Shown: one piece after another, positions 1 through 9,121 of the stretch | Layout of the letters: each line of letters starts with the position of its first letter | How positions within the stretch are numbered: the stretch's first letter is position 1 | Assembly: GCA_900618425.1 (NCBI GenBank) | Contig: UZAN01043017.1 | Span: 1 to 14,650, forward strand | Direction of reading: 5' to 3' | DNA length: 14,650 nt | From: Echinostoma caproni | Taxonomy: Eukaryota; Platyhelminthes; Trematoda; Plagiorchiida; Echinostomatidae | Translations under genes and position numbers: made by a program | The notes under the pieces: model-generated | Database searches by the model: none | What the model saw: the letters and a program-made list of their open reading frames with translations, nothing else | What the model was told of the DNA's origin: nothing

Positions 1-127
1 ACCAGCCCAGTTATAACCCTGGCCATCACGACGAGACTGCACCTTGACGCGGTGTGATGGCTTGCGTGCTTCCATGACCCTGTGAGCTACACAGGATGGC
101 TTCTCACAACCGTAGATCCATTCATGC

Positions 128-239
128 CTGAAAGGTCAACGGGTAGAGGCCAGACGAAGACCAGTCTCACAAGCCAGCTGCGTGTCTGAAAGGTCAACGG
201 GTAGAGGCCAGACGAAGACCAGTCTCACAAGCCAGCTGC
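128..239. repeat. 58-bp tandem duplication, two copies
   Basis: Two units lie head to tail with a 58-bp period. Positions 128-181 and 186-239 are identical over 54 bases, starting CTGAAAGGTCAACGG and ending AAGCCAGCTGC. Only the four linker bases (182-185) and the bases flanking the units differ. Identity over 54 bp means either a recent duplication or continuing gene conversion. An assembly artefact is also possible. Confidence 0.95.
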
Positions 240-477
240 TTGGGCACCTTCCTGGCTTCCTCTATCTACACCCACCCCTGGAGAGGCCACTCCAGCAAAT
301 AAACACGGCGAGGGGCAGTTTACCGGTAAAAAAACCCGCTGGATGGACGTAGGAGCGGGGTACCTGGGGCTTCCTCTCGACGGTGGGAGAAGTCTTCGCA
401 CTTCATTGGACAGCTACCGCCCGCCCAAGCTGGGCAGCCCTCTGCCAATAAGGTGCTGTCCTGTCCACGTTCCACTT

Positions 478-498
478 GTCTCATTGAGTGCATGAGAC
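478..498. other. Perfect 7-bp inverted repeat at the edge of the GC-rich block
   Basis: GTCTCAT at 478-484 and ATGAGAC at 492-498 are exact reverse complements around a 7-base loop (TGAGTGC). The hairpin marks the point where composition changes, so it could be the terminal structure of the GC-rich element. Some LINE and SINE 3' ends carry such a hairpin for recognition by the reverse transcriptase. The position is seen; the role is a guess. Confidence 0.4.
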
Positions 499-2184
499 TA
501 AGGGCTGATCCCGAAAAGCGGATCGATAATCAACGCACCAGCGAACAACACACTGAACCGAAATTCAAAGGCCTTGCGTAACAGGTCTCTAGAAGCTCCC
601 ACACGGATGCTTCGTTCCCGCTCCCGCGTTGAATTTACGCCCCACTGCCTTGTGGGTGAAACTTTTAAGTCAAAGACTCCGGTTAGGGTTCCCAAAGAAA
701 GACCCCTTCGTCGGTGTAGGCTACCGCGAAGTAGGTCGCGCCCTAGAGTCTTAGGCACCCATTTGGAAAACCATCCTTCCCATCTGTCTAGAAAACTTCC
801 AAATGAATGCTCGTTTACGATTTCCGGAAGTTTGGCTACTCCCCCCTAGATTTTATGGAAACATGCTGTTTTATAGGACAAGGTGGGAATTCGGCAGGTG
901 ATTACACAAAACTGGTCGCATTTCAACTGCGGTCACTCATTGAATGTAGCCGACATAGTCTGGTCTTACTCTATAGTGCCCAATCATTCACTAGGCTCGG
1001 TGAACTGGCATCACCCCCGGGGCTGGATGACACAGTTACGTTGTGCTTGCAAAAATCAGATACTGTGCTATAGCGTCGGTTAAAAGGTTGAGCATATTCA
1101 AACCTTTAAGTGATTTGAAATTCGTCAATTTGGGGTGTCCACTAAATACCGGTTGACCTTCTTGACCCACTTTTGTTACAGTACCTATCTGCAGCTGACG
1201 ATTGCTACGCTATCCAGTAAAAATACTAAGCTCTTGTAGTTAATCGGCGAGAGCTTTCTGTTCAACTTCTTCAAAGTCACTTAAATCCAACCTACCATCT
1301 AGGCCAACGTTGAGTGACCCGCAATCTCAGAAGCCCAGTCCAAATAATCTAGAGATTCGGCTCCAAAAATTAGCGAATAATGATGCGGTACTGTAAATAT
1401 AATGGCATAAACAAATCACCTCAAATTGTGGCGTTCCAAGGGGATATGCCTGAACCGGTGAAATGGACAATGCCAATCGAGAACCAAAGTGCAAACGGCC
1501 GAGTTCACCACTCCGTCAAAACAAACAAGCGATAAGTGAAATAATGTCAGAGTGCACATGCGACAGCGCGACGCATGTGTGAGACTGAGGACCAATCCGA
1601 ATATAATCAAGTAATTCCTTGCGATAATTAAAAAGCAGGGTAAGTCAGACCATATCAGGGTCTGGGACAATAGTCACGAGAATTTGATGGACGAGCGAAG
1701 AAATGGAATCATTCGTGGCGAAGGAAAAGTGCAGGTCTGGTGATCGATAGTAAGCACGGGCCAAGACAGTGACACTTGCGAGAGAGGTAACTACAGACAG
1801 ATTTGTGGTTGAAAACGCGTGGAGGATGACAAACAGATTCAACAGCTACTGTATGGCTTCCCTATAGGTACGATATAGTAATTACATAATTCGATCCCAG
1901 GTGGCTGTCGAATAATCTTCTATATGTTCAAGTTGTTCTCTGTGTTGCTCGTTGCAACTGGCATCGGCTCCAATGTGAGATATGTCCTTTGGGTGTACAA
2001 AGCATTTCCCGACTTGACTTGATGTTAACCGAACACAGTCGATAGAACATTTCACCAGTGTATGTGGCCAACGAATAGACTGTGAGGGTATGACGATAGT
2101 ATTGGTATGGAAGAGGGTGTGACTTTCTCTATCATCAACAGTTTTACTTTCGATCGGAGTTTAAGGTTTTGTGTTATTAAGCCT
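499..2184. other. Non-coding stretch with no recognised gene
   Basis: Short open frames occur on both strands (for example 498-758 minus, 574-849 plus, 807-1073 plus, 1416-1670 minus). They overlap each other and show no recognisable domain. Around 1080-1109 there is an imperfect inverted repeat (AAAAGGTT / AAACCTTT). At 1555-1579 there is a perfect 8-bp inverted repeat, CACATGCG / CGCATGTG, around a 9-base spacer. I see no promoter, RNA gene or known repeat here. Confidence 0.6.
1555..1579. other. 8-bp perfect inverted repeat
   Basis: CACATGCG (1555-1562) and CGCATGTG (1572-1579) are exact reverse complements separated by 9 bases. It could form a short hairpin or be a dyad protein-binding site. 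In non-coding eukaryotic DNA an 8-bp dyad this close is not strongly unexpected, and no function is implied. Confidence 0.5.
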
Positions 2185-2775
2185 CCGTATGGTCGGGGGT
2201 GGGTGCCTCGGGTTGTGGTTGGTCACCGTTCTCTTATACCTCACGAAACGCTTCTATATGACCAAGCGTCTCAAATAATCTCTGCTGAGGAAGCCCTACT
2301 CACTTCATTCTCGTGGCGGAGGTGTTTTTTCACCAAAATGAAAGGACGTAAAGCCGATATCCAGGACTATAATTGAGTGAGTGGACCACTGGTAGTTCAC
2401 CTAGGGGCGTTCGCTAAACACTCTGATTCCAAACCAACCGAAATGGGGCGCACGAACCACACGCACATCTTCCCGGTTGTGGCAATGGTCACCGGCTCGA
2501 TTGGGTATCGAGGTGTATTGAGTACCTTGGACGTTTGACCCCGTCCGACAGGCATATGAACTGGATACCAGCCCCCAATGGACTGCGATTTTCACACACG
2601 GCCCCGCTGTCTTGCGGGTCCGGCTTTGGTTAGCCGAAGGCTCCGGTTGTGGATTCCTCAAGAAAATTGGCCTGGGCAACCTGATAGTTTTCCGCCTGCA
2701 CAAATCATGGGAGGTTTTTCTTTTATAAATATGATTTGTTTGGCGCAATTTGGATTCAGACGTGTGAGAGAATAT
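2185..2775 (+). repeat. Interspersed repeat family R, copy 1 (forward)
   Basis: This stretch aligns, with many differences and small gaps, to the reverse complement of 4297-4900. The best block is 2281-2304 against the complement of 4775-4798, with 23 of 24 bases alike. Colinear matches continue through GGCGGAGGTGTTTT near 2313-2330, then CGGTTGTGG, TCGATTGGG and TTGGCCTGGGCAAC, to TGATTTGTTTGG near 2732-2743. The match fades beyond about 2775. No conserved reading frame is shared along the whole length. A 164-codon open frame on the minus strand (2401-2895) overlaps it but carries no domain I recognise. I cannot name the family. Confidence 0.75.
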
Positions 2776-3584
2776 ACAAAATATGCATTTGTGTAGAAAG
2801 AAAAAAGGATAGACGAAATTTTCCCGTTTCAGGCTCAGAAGGCAAATCAAGTCATCCGAGTAAATGGATTTTTGCAACCTGCATACCATCATCATTTAAC
2901 ATCGTATACAATCCGAGAAAAAGTAAAATAGCGCGTCGGTACTTCAAGAGAAGGTGACGTGAGAAGTTGAAAATGGATTTCACTTATCTGAGCTTTTTTA
3001 AAGTTATCTGTGACGAGTGCTTTCTGTGCCAGACATCTCGAAAGATATGGGATAACGGACAAACGGTAAGTAGTGGTCCGAGTACACTTAAGTTTATAGC
3101 GACACCTGGTCACAGAAGTGGACATACATTGTTTATATTTTGTGTGTTGTAAGTGAGTGACGGCTTATTAAACATTGTCGCAGAAGTCGCAAGAGGTGAA
3201 ATATTTGTCGGTGATTCGTATGGACTTTTGCGTGGACAGATGTCCGCGTTTCAGTCAAAAGTTACACATAGTTTCATCGAAAGAGGGAACTAATATGACT
3301 AAAACCTTAAACCTCAAAGTTTGGTGAGAAATTCAGAAGAGATGAGTTGTCTGTTTGCAAGGTTTGTTGCGAGATGGAGGTCAGTGGAATTTCCGTAGAG
3401 GGTAATAAACGACTTATAGAACGTGTGGATGGATGACCATAGGATATTCGAGCAATCGGATGGAAACGCTTGGATAGGGTACTGGATCTGCACGGTTTTG
3501 GAATAGGAATGATCGTGACGGGTTTCTGTAATAGTTGTAGTACGCACTGATCACGTATTCGAAATCACGGACGTAACCTAAGCA
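2776..3584. other. Non-coding spacer between repeats
   Basis: No protein domain is seen in the short open frames on either strand. A good splice-donor consensus (CGGTAAGTAG) occurs near 3063-3072, at the end of a short forward open frame starting at 2967. No matching acceptor, second exon or protein similarity supports it. Imperfect dyads such as GGACA-GA-TGTCC near 3234-3245 are too short to interpret. Confidence 0.55.
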
Positions 3585-3795
3585 CTGCCAATCACGTGTT
3601 AGTATCTCCGGAGTCGTACATGTTCTGTCTGATTGGTTGGTACAATCGGCCCATGGTTTGAAGTCCAGAGGCTGTGACACGTACACTCTTTGATGATGTC
3701 ACCCGAGATGCTTGATTGATCACAGTTGTCCGAAAGCCGTAACGTGCCGCTCCGTGGTATATGTCATCTGGTAGGCCAGGATCACAACAGTTTCA
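3585..3795 (+). repeat. Interspersed repeat family D, copy 1
   Basis: This stretch is related to 13160-13315 in the same orientation. Matching blocks are CCAATC near 3588, CTGATTGGTTGG at 3629-3640, and a closing block of about 65 bp starting TTGTCCGAAAGCCGTAACG at 3726. It is longer than its partner by about 65 bases. The extra bases contain a second version of the closing motif (TCCAGAGGCTGTGACACGTAC near 3664), so this copy may have duplicated internally. The family is not recognised. Confidence 0.55.
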
Positions 3796-4296
3796 AGCGA
3801 CCAGGGAAAGATTATATGCTAAATGGTGTGCTGAAGATAGATGTCCCCTAGAGCAGGGACACCAGTTTCCAGAAGGTATCATGATAGATCATCGGGACCG
3901 ATGCCACTGAATGATTTGTACTAGGGAGTTTGAGTGGAGCAGCATTCTGTGGAATCCAGGTGTTTTCAAATTAAGACTGCGGTGTTAATTTAGTACATTT
4001 CAACCACGTTGTATCAAGAAATATTATATATTAACGATTATGCTTTTGATAGTCAGGGAACACAACGGAAGTGTGCAAAACACATAGTATGCAATCACAT
4101 CTCTTTTTCACGTAATTTTCCTTAAATCAGTAATCCTTTCATTTTCAAAGGCCTCCTAGTTTACTCTCGACAAATCTCGTGAAGTATTGCTATTAAATTA
4201 GACATGAAAACACTAGCAGTTAATAGGATATACCTATTCAAAAGTGCTTTAGTTCCAACAGTTACTTATTGCTTAAACCGGAACTTGCTACCGCCA
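3796..4296. other. Non-coding stretch, nothing recognised
   Basis: The sequence is AT-rich and without long open frames. A short dyad TGTCCC (3842-3847) / GGGACA (3856-3861) could form a 6-bp hairpin. No RNA gene, promoter or repeat copy could be identified. Confidence 0.55.
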
Positions 4297-4900
4297 GTCT
4301 TCTTCACACGTTTGAGTTTGGACTGTTTGCCAAACAAATCACGGTTCAATGATCTTTATAAAATGTAAAAAGGTCCATGATTTACCCGAGGGCACGATGC
4401 TGCTAGGTTGTCCAGGCTAAAACAGGTGAATTTTCCAGGGTAATTCACAACCGGTGCCTTTGATTAGTTGAAATCTGAACCGTTAGGCAGCTGGGCTGTG
4501 CCAAACGGTAGTCGTTTGAGGACCGGTGTCCACTTTATCGGATTATACAATCTGTGAGTGGTTTCAAACATCCAAGTTGCCCAATCGATTCGGTGATCAG
4601 TGCCACAACCAGGAAGGTATGGGTTTCTATGCGTTTCGTCCGCCTCTTCTTTGTTAGTTTGTAGTTAGGGTTTTTTGTCACCTCTCCTGGGTGAACTGCC
4701 GGCGGAACATCAACCCGGATATTAGCTTTTCGTATCCTTACTTTGGTGAGAAAACACCTCCGCTACCAGTAGCCAGTGAGTAGGGCTTCTTCAGCAGAGG
4801 CTGTTCGAGACGCTTGTTCATATAGGAGTATTTCGCCAAGTGCAAGGGAAGGATGATCAATCGCAAGCCTAGACAGCCGACCATAGTGAGGATTTCGGGG
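4297..4900 (-). repeat. Interspersed repeat family R, copy 2 (reverse)
   Basis: This is the reverse-oriented partner of 2185-2775, showing the same order of conserved blocks on the minus strand. The best block is 4775-4798. Both copies end in a TGATTTGTTTGG-type motif (here the complement of 4331-4342) next to an ACGTGTGA motif. Divergence with insertions and deletions suggests two old, independent insertions rather than a recent inverted duplication. In both copies a short overlapping frame encodes an ASAEEALLT-like string (AEEALLT is shared), so a fragment of an old coding region is possible. No known domain follows from it. Confidence 0.72.
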
Positions 4901-5440
4901 GCCATATACCTGTCTCCGGGGCACTGACAGATGCGAGAGTGGATTCAAACTAAAATTTGCCACCGCATAGAGGCTGACTGATTGAAACTTTGAAATGCCA
5001 GAACGCTAAGGTTAGCGTACGACTCCCTACAATTTCAATCGAAATCACGTCCGCCGGATAGGCGCCAAGTTTGTTCCAAGAGCTCTGTATATTACGGTAT
5101 TTGCATTCAAAACCACCCGATTTTCTGACAATGTTTGGTTCACTCTTTTTAAGTGTACCACGTACGTATCTCTCGAGTACATTTGAAACTGGTCACATGT
5201 TTAGTGAGCTTCATCATTTCTGGCAAAACTTGTGATCATGAACTTGTCCTACTCCCATCAATCTTCGGTGAGTGTCTCTACTGTGGATTGCTTGTTTCCT
5301 AATCGTCAAACTCGACTCGGGGCACCAATTAACTTTATAATGCGATATGTATGCACCATTAACAGGATTACTTCAAATGCTCTACGCTATCATTTACTAT
5401 CATTGTGTTTCGGGGTATGTTCGGTCAGGGGACTTGTTGG
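4901..5440. other. Non-coding stretch with one short dyad
   Basis: Positions 5003-5018 read ACGCTAA-GG-TTAGCGT, a perfect 7-bp inverted repeat with a 2-base centre. Such a short centre cannot form a full hairpin loop, so any role would be as a DNA dyad. The forward open frame at 5232-5450 shows no recognised domain and runs into the following repeat. Nothing else was identified. Confidence 0.5.
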
Positions 5441-5562
5441 GACCGTGTAACGAGTATGCACGCACCACGGTACAGCTTCCAGGTAACCAATCAAGAAACG
5501 GAATAACCCACTAATCCTGTGGCCTCAATTGGCACCAACCGGATTGATTGAAGATAAACAAC
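5441..5562 (+). repeat. Interspersed repeat family A, copy 1 (forward, short)
   Basis: This copy is nearly identical to 9131-9260 in its first part. A 30-base block, 5468-5497, matches 9160-9189 exactly and begins CGGTACAGCTTCCAGG. Similarity then falls but remains through CTCAATTG and CCGGATTG to about 5560, where the match to copy 3 is lost. The left edge (near CGTGTAACGAG) is close to where all three copies begin to align. That hints at a real element end rather than random truncation. Confidence 0.88.
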
Positions 5563-5614
5563 GGACTGCTGTTTTCTTTGTTGTCGGGACTCTTTAGCAG
5601 TGCTGAGTTGATGT

Positions 5615-5700
5615 CCTTGGCTGAGCTTGGATCATGAGCTTTCGGGGTTGGAGCTGAAACTCCTAGCTGTTACACGATCATTACTCCAGCGCTTAGCTAG
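5615..5700 (+). repeat. Repeat family H, copy 1, very degenerate hammerhead-like core
   Basis: This copy begins about 50 bp after the A-family copy ends. It shares with copies 2 and 3 a GAAAC motif (5656-5660) followed by TCCTAGCT-TTA and then GATCATT. Upstream is ATCATGAGCT, in the place of the CTGATGAG box of a hammerhead ribozyme. GCT (5638-5640) can pair with AGC (5652-5654) as a weak stem II. Compared with the hammerhead consensus, box 1 is altered and one extra base precedes GAAA, so it cannot be expected to cleave. On its own this copy would not be called. Its identity rests on the other two. Confidence 0.35.
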
Positions 5701-6270
5701 CTAGCTTTGCTGGTTTTCATAAACTGTTGTCAAAATATCTTGTGATTTCTTAATGATCACGGGCTCGTTTTCCAGCCTCCCAACTTAAGAATGATTAGAG
5801 TATGTATTCAGCAATCCAATATTGACACTTAGCAAGCCGACTTATATTTTGGTTTTCAAGATGCATAATTCAGTTAAGTGTCATCAGGCAGTCCTGTTTT
5901 TGACACACCTGAAGCGTATGATACCCATGTCAATCACTCATACAAATCGATTTATTTGCATTCTAGAAGTGTGACTGTGACCAAGGCATTCAAGATCCAG
6001 CTAACGCGAGATTTGGAATAGCTTTGTGTCGAAGATGTGATGGCCTGACATGCACATTTTAGCGATCAATTGTTGCTTTATGACACGCCAGTGCGGTTGA
6101 ATAGGTTTCTTCAGAGCGTTCTGACTATCTGCTTGTCTATTTTCAATATTTTGGTGAATGTCATTAAGACATGTTCTGTGATTGTGGATCTCGATTTCTT
6201 TTTTATTGGCGAATTACATCCCGTGGCAACTGTAAGGAGTCAGCATGTTCCTTGAAAACTGCTTTGTTTT
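5701..6270. other. Non-coding stretch, nothing recognised
   Basis: It begins at the end of a 12-base palindrome, AGCTAGCTAGCT (5695-5706). The rest is AT-rich, with only short open frames lacking any domain (for example 6070-6255 forward). I see no promoter, RNA gene or repeat copy. Confidence 0.55.
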
Positions 6271-6612
6271 GGACAGTGTAATATTCGGAATCGAATAGCA
6301 CGAATTCGGATTCGGACTGAAAACCCACTGAATAGCGCAAAATCATGCAGAACCAAGACGAGCTGTGGATACAGCTAATTCTGTTCAGAAATCATGCAAA
6401 TAAATACCACAAGCATCAAGTAGTTATTGGTCGATTCTTCAATGTCTAATTGACAACGATATGGTTCATTAGTGTACCTTCTTTCATGCAACCAATCCGG
6501 TTAGTGCCACTTGAGACCATAGGGTTAGCCGGTAAATCCGATTATTGATTGGTCACCTGGTGGATGTACCGTGGNGTGGTGCGTGTGTGCTCGTCACACG
6601 ATCACCACAGAC
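6271..6612 (-). repeat. Interspersed repeat family A, copy 2 (reverse)
   Basis: Read on the minus strand, this copy follows 9122-9472 from end to end. A 30-base block, 6312-6341, is the exact complement of 9391-9420 and contains GCGCTATTCAGTGGG. The 5' part on the minus strand carries the same TTGATTGGT-ACCTGG and CGTGTGACGAG motifs as the forward copies. One base is undetermined (N at 6575), within a GTGG-GTGG run. The match to copy 3 stops near 6271, so the 3' end is either truncated here or too diverged to follow. The (AATAC)n tract seen after copy 3 is absent. Confidence 0.88.
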
Positions 6613-7650
6613 AGCCAATCAGAACAGGGATATCCAGGCTCAAGAGAGTTGACAACAATCAAGTCAACCAATTATTTGGTTTAAGCATTCCCATATCCTC
6701 CTTGTTCCCCACAAATAGCCATGCTTTTTGAGTAATAAAAGAATTCCTACATGCTTTTTGGCTGTATTCCATTCCACTTCCTAGGAAATCGCTTTATTGA
6801 AGAGAAACTATGTCAGAAGAGAATCACTTGGAAATTCACTATTGAGACAAATTCATGTGGTTGTAACCTTTGTTCCCCCTTTTTCGGGTTCTCGTTCTAT
6901 AAATGTCCCATACGAGACTAGCTTTGGTCCAACCAAGTGACTTGGGATTTTACCATTAAAGCAATTAATCACAAGAAGTTAAAACGCCGGTATGAAAACA
7001 TCACATGACGTAATACAAATCAAGTCCCTAATGAAGTGGTTAGCAGAGGTTCACCCCCATCCCACCCCACCCTCAAAAAAGAACACAATTCTCCTCGATC
7101 TGATAGCAATATTAATGGATGTTTGTGAAACAAGGGTAGGTGACGGTGCAATAGACTAGTAGGAAAAACCGTAGTTGACCTAGGTGTAACTGTTCGACGT
7201 CAAAGGATCGTTTCAGGGATTCTCTATGAAATGACAGTTAAGCTAGATTCATTGGCTGTTATGAAAATTTGGTTAATGAACCACAAGTCAATTTGAACGG
7301 TGAAACACAGGCCATGCTCGTCAGAAGCTGTGTCACGAAGAAAATACAAGCAGACAATTGATAAAGATCTTTCTAGCCAATGAAATTTCTTTGTATACAT
7401 CATTTAATCCCGCGGATTTCTATCAATAAAATCATCGCTACTACTCTGGTCTTCTTCCTGCGTATTGGTGAGATTAGAGATCTCAGTGTACGACAATAAA
7501 TGCGATTCGGTTGGTTCGTCTGCAACTGGCATCCATGATTCGCGATTTGAAACCCGTGTCTACTACGAATAATGTATGGTCCCAACTTACAAGGAGATAT
7601 TTTTGATGAGCCACTCGATGACCATGATTGAATTGATTGATTGATCGATC
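6613..7650. other. Non-coding stretch with a C-rich tract
   Basis: No domain-bearing open frame, tRNA or repeat copy was found. The one notable signal is the cytosine-run tract at 7054-7072, listed separately. A short ATTGATTGATTGATCGATC low-complexity run lies at about 7632-7650, immediately before the second family H copy. Confidence 0.55.
7054..7072 (-). other. Predicted G-quadruplex motif on the minus strand
   Basis: On the plus strand there are four cytosine runs (7054-7058, 7061-7063, 7065-7068, 7070-7072) separated by two, one and one bases. The minus strand therefore reads GGG-T-GGGG-T-GGG-AT-GGGGG. This meets the usual four-run G-quadruplex rule, and loops of one to two bases are the class known to fold most stably. 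The plus strand could form the matching i-motif. Whether it folds in the cell, and whether any gene lies nearby, is unknown. Confidence 0.75.
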
Positions 7651-7785
7651 CCCAGTTCGGTAGATGGATACGCGTACTGTTTGGATGAGACCTAACTAGG
7701 TCGAAACAGCTTCCTAGCTTTTAAGTTCACAGATCATTCGCTATATTCACGACGAATTTCACCTCTGAAATTAAGCCAAATCCCC
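7651..7785 (+). repeat. Repeat family H, copy 2, with the best stem II of the hammerhead-like core
   Basis: This copy is homologous to 9612-9762. Shared blocks are GAGACC, GAAACAG, CTTCCTAG, TATTCACGACGAATT (TATACACGACGAATT in the partner) and TGAAAT. The hammerhead-like core lies at 7682-7722. Box 1 reads TGGATGA (7682-7688; consensus CTGATGA, two changes). Stem II is a perfect GACC (7689-7692) / GGTC (7699-7702). It is followed directly by GAAA (7703-7706). A short stem III can be drawn between AGC (7708-7710) and GCT (7717-7719), ending in a TTT-A context where cleavage would fall. Two of the invariant box 1 bases are changed, so this copy should be inactive. It sits directly upstream of the CR1-like remnant. 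Confidence 0.6.
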
Positions 7786-7815
7786 CTTTACTCAAATGAA
7801 ACTAGTAGTCAAGTT

Positions 7816-9060
7816 GTGATTGTTTTCAATGGAATCATAACCCCGGAGGCTAGTGCTGAGGTCCGTAGCCCGCAACAAGCTCGCAAAGGAACGTCAAAGA
7901 CCCCAATTGCGAAGCGTTGCAGACCAATTGCTCTCACTTCCACTGGTTTGAAATTGATGGAGCGATCAGTTCTGCATCGTCTTTACTCATCCCTTACCAC
8001 CACCCTCAATTATACTCATCAGTTTGCATAAAAACATAACCGCTCTACAGTAGATGCTGTTTCTTCTTTAGTTCATTTCATCTATAAGTCCCTTAACGAG
8101 AAAGCCAAATATGTGCACTGTGCCATTCTTGACTATTCTTCCTCTTTTGACTCGGTATCCCGTTCCCTTCTACTTAACCAGCTCAAACCTCTGATTGTCC
8201 CGCTTCTCTTCCTGAATGGCTTGCTGATTGCTTTTCGTAAAGATATCAGTATGTTAAATTGGGAAGAAGACAGTCAACCGCATCACTCACTATCTCGAGT
8301 GTACTTCAAGATGACGTTCTATCACCCTACGTTTTCTACTTATATCAGTGACTTACCTATTACTCTCCCTGTTCGATATTCCAGTTTGTTGATGATATCG
8401 CTGTTTATGTTTCTGTATCTAACAAGAACTGATCGAATATAACACAAACCTATCCCATCTCGTTTCATAGTTCACTTCATCTGATCTTAATCTTAATCCT
8501 GAAAAATTCCTTGAATGTGTTTTTACTCTAAACCGTACCCCAGCTCCCTCTGACAATGTCCAGATTCATGGAAAGCCGATGAGCAGGGTCAGTCATGTGA
8601 AGTGTCGCACTTGAAAGTAACCTTCGCCGGTCCTTACATATCCAAACTGTTGCTCGCAAGTTTGAAAGTCTCTCTCTTTAGATAAGAAGACTGCGCCACT
8701 TCTGTTCTGACTTGTCGGTAATAAGCACTTTCGTTCAACATTGTCATCCCTTTACTGCTCCCCTGTAATTTTCCCTGGTTTGTTGAAGGTGGATTTCAAG
8801 TTGCTGAGGTGTGGTTTTCAATGATCAGCCGTGTCTCCCAAGTGCCGTTGTCTGTTCTGATTGGCAATATGTGTAATGCCCATATTGATGCGTGCTTGAA
8901 GTTTGCTGACAATATCCTATCTGATTGCACCCATCCTCTACACATTGACCTGTGTGCATGTAAATCCCACCCCTCCAACTGTTCTAGGTACAGACGTATC
9001 TCGTTTGGCATTTATGCATAGAGAAGCTCTTCGTTACCCTACCTGGCCAGGATACTGATC
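7816..9060 (+). pseudogene. CR1/L2-like non-LTR retrotransposon reverse transcriptase, 5'-truncated and degenerate
   Basis: An intact protein of this family is a reverse transcriptase that copies LINE RNA at a nicked target. Motifs appear in the right order. RPIALTSTGLK (about 7921-7953) is the typical early RT block. A QFA-RST-DAV block spans 8020-8060. LDYSSSFDSV carries the motif A aspartate at 8131-8133. A VLQDDVLSPYVF block lies in another frame near 8300-8335. The catalytic box is FVDD at 8385-8396, in place of the more usual F/YADD. Further on come LNLNPEKFLECVF near 8476-8514 and a C-terminal HIDACLKFADNILSDCTHPLH stretch (two parts) near 8881-8946. The endonuclease domain is absent. 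An in-frame stop (TAA at 8029-8031) and several frameshifts between about 8200 and 8800 show it is dead. The match to schistosome CR1-like elements is from memory of the family pattern, not a search. Confidence 0.85.
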
Positions 9061-9121
9061 GTTAAGGAAAGTGTTCGTTCTAAGCTTTCTAATGCATTTA
9101 GTAATTAACTCATATTTGTAC

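Larger units (their letters stand above)
1..498. repeat. GC-rich non-coding block, probable transposable-element fragment
   Basis: This block is clearly richer in G and C than the rest of the window and ends sharply near 498. No frame stays open through it. It contains a 58-bp tandem duplication (128-239), a short hairpin GCCCA-AGC-TGGGC at 423-435 and a perfect 7-bp hairpin at its right edge. Tandem duplication in a GC-rich untranslated leader is known for several non-LTR retrotransposons of the RTE and CR1 groups, so a LINE untranslated region is a reasonable guess. No coding part is present to prove it. It begins before the window, so its full size is unknown. Confidence 0.4.

Noticed and set aside
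498..1083. Several overlapping short frames on both strands
   Set aside because: They shadow one another in different frames, none shows a domain, and all are below 95 codons.
2401..2895. 164-codon open frame on the minus strand, the longest outside the gypsy remnant
   Set aside because: It overlaps repeat R, whose second copy shows no equivalent long frame. No domain or codon-use signal is visible, so it is probably chance within a repeat.
2967..3072. Possible coding exon ending in a good splice donor (CGGTAAGTAG)
   Set aside because: One donor consensus is expected by chance at this length. No acceptor, partner exon or protein similarity was found.
5615..5700. Active hammerhead ribozyme in copy 1
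   Set aside because: Invariant core bases are altered and an extra base precedes GAAA. It is kept only as a degenerate family member.
5695..5706. 12-base palindrome AGCTAGCTAGCT
   Set aside because: It is a simple TAGC tandem run and therefore self-complementary by composition. No second site or context suggests a function.
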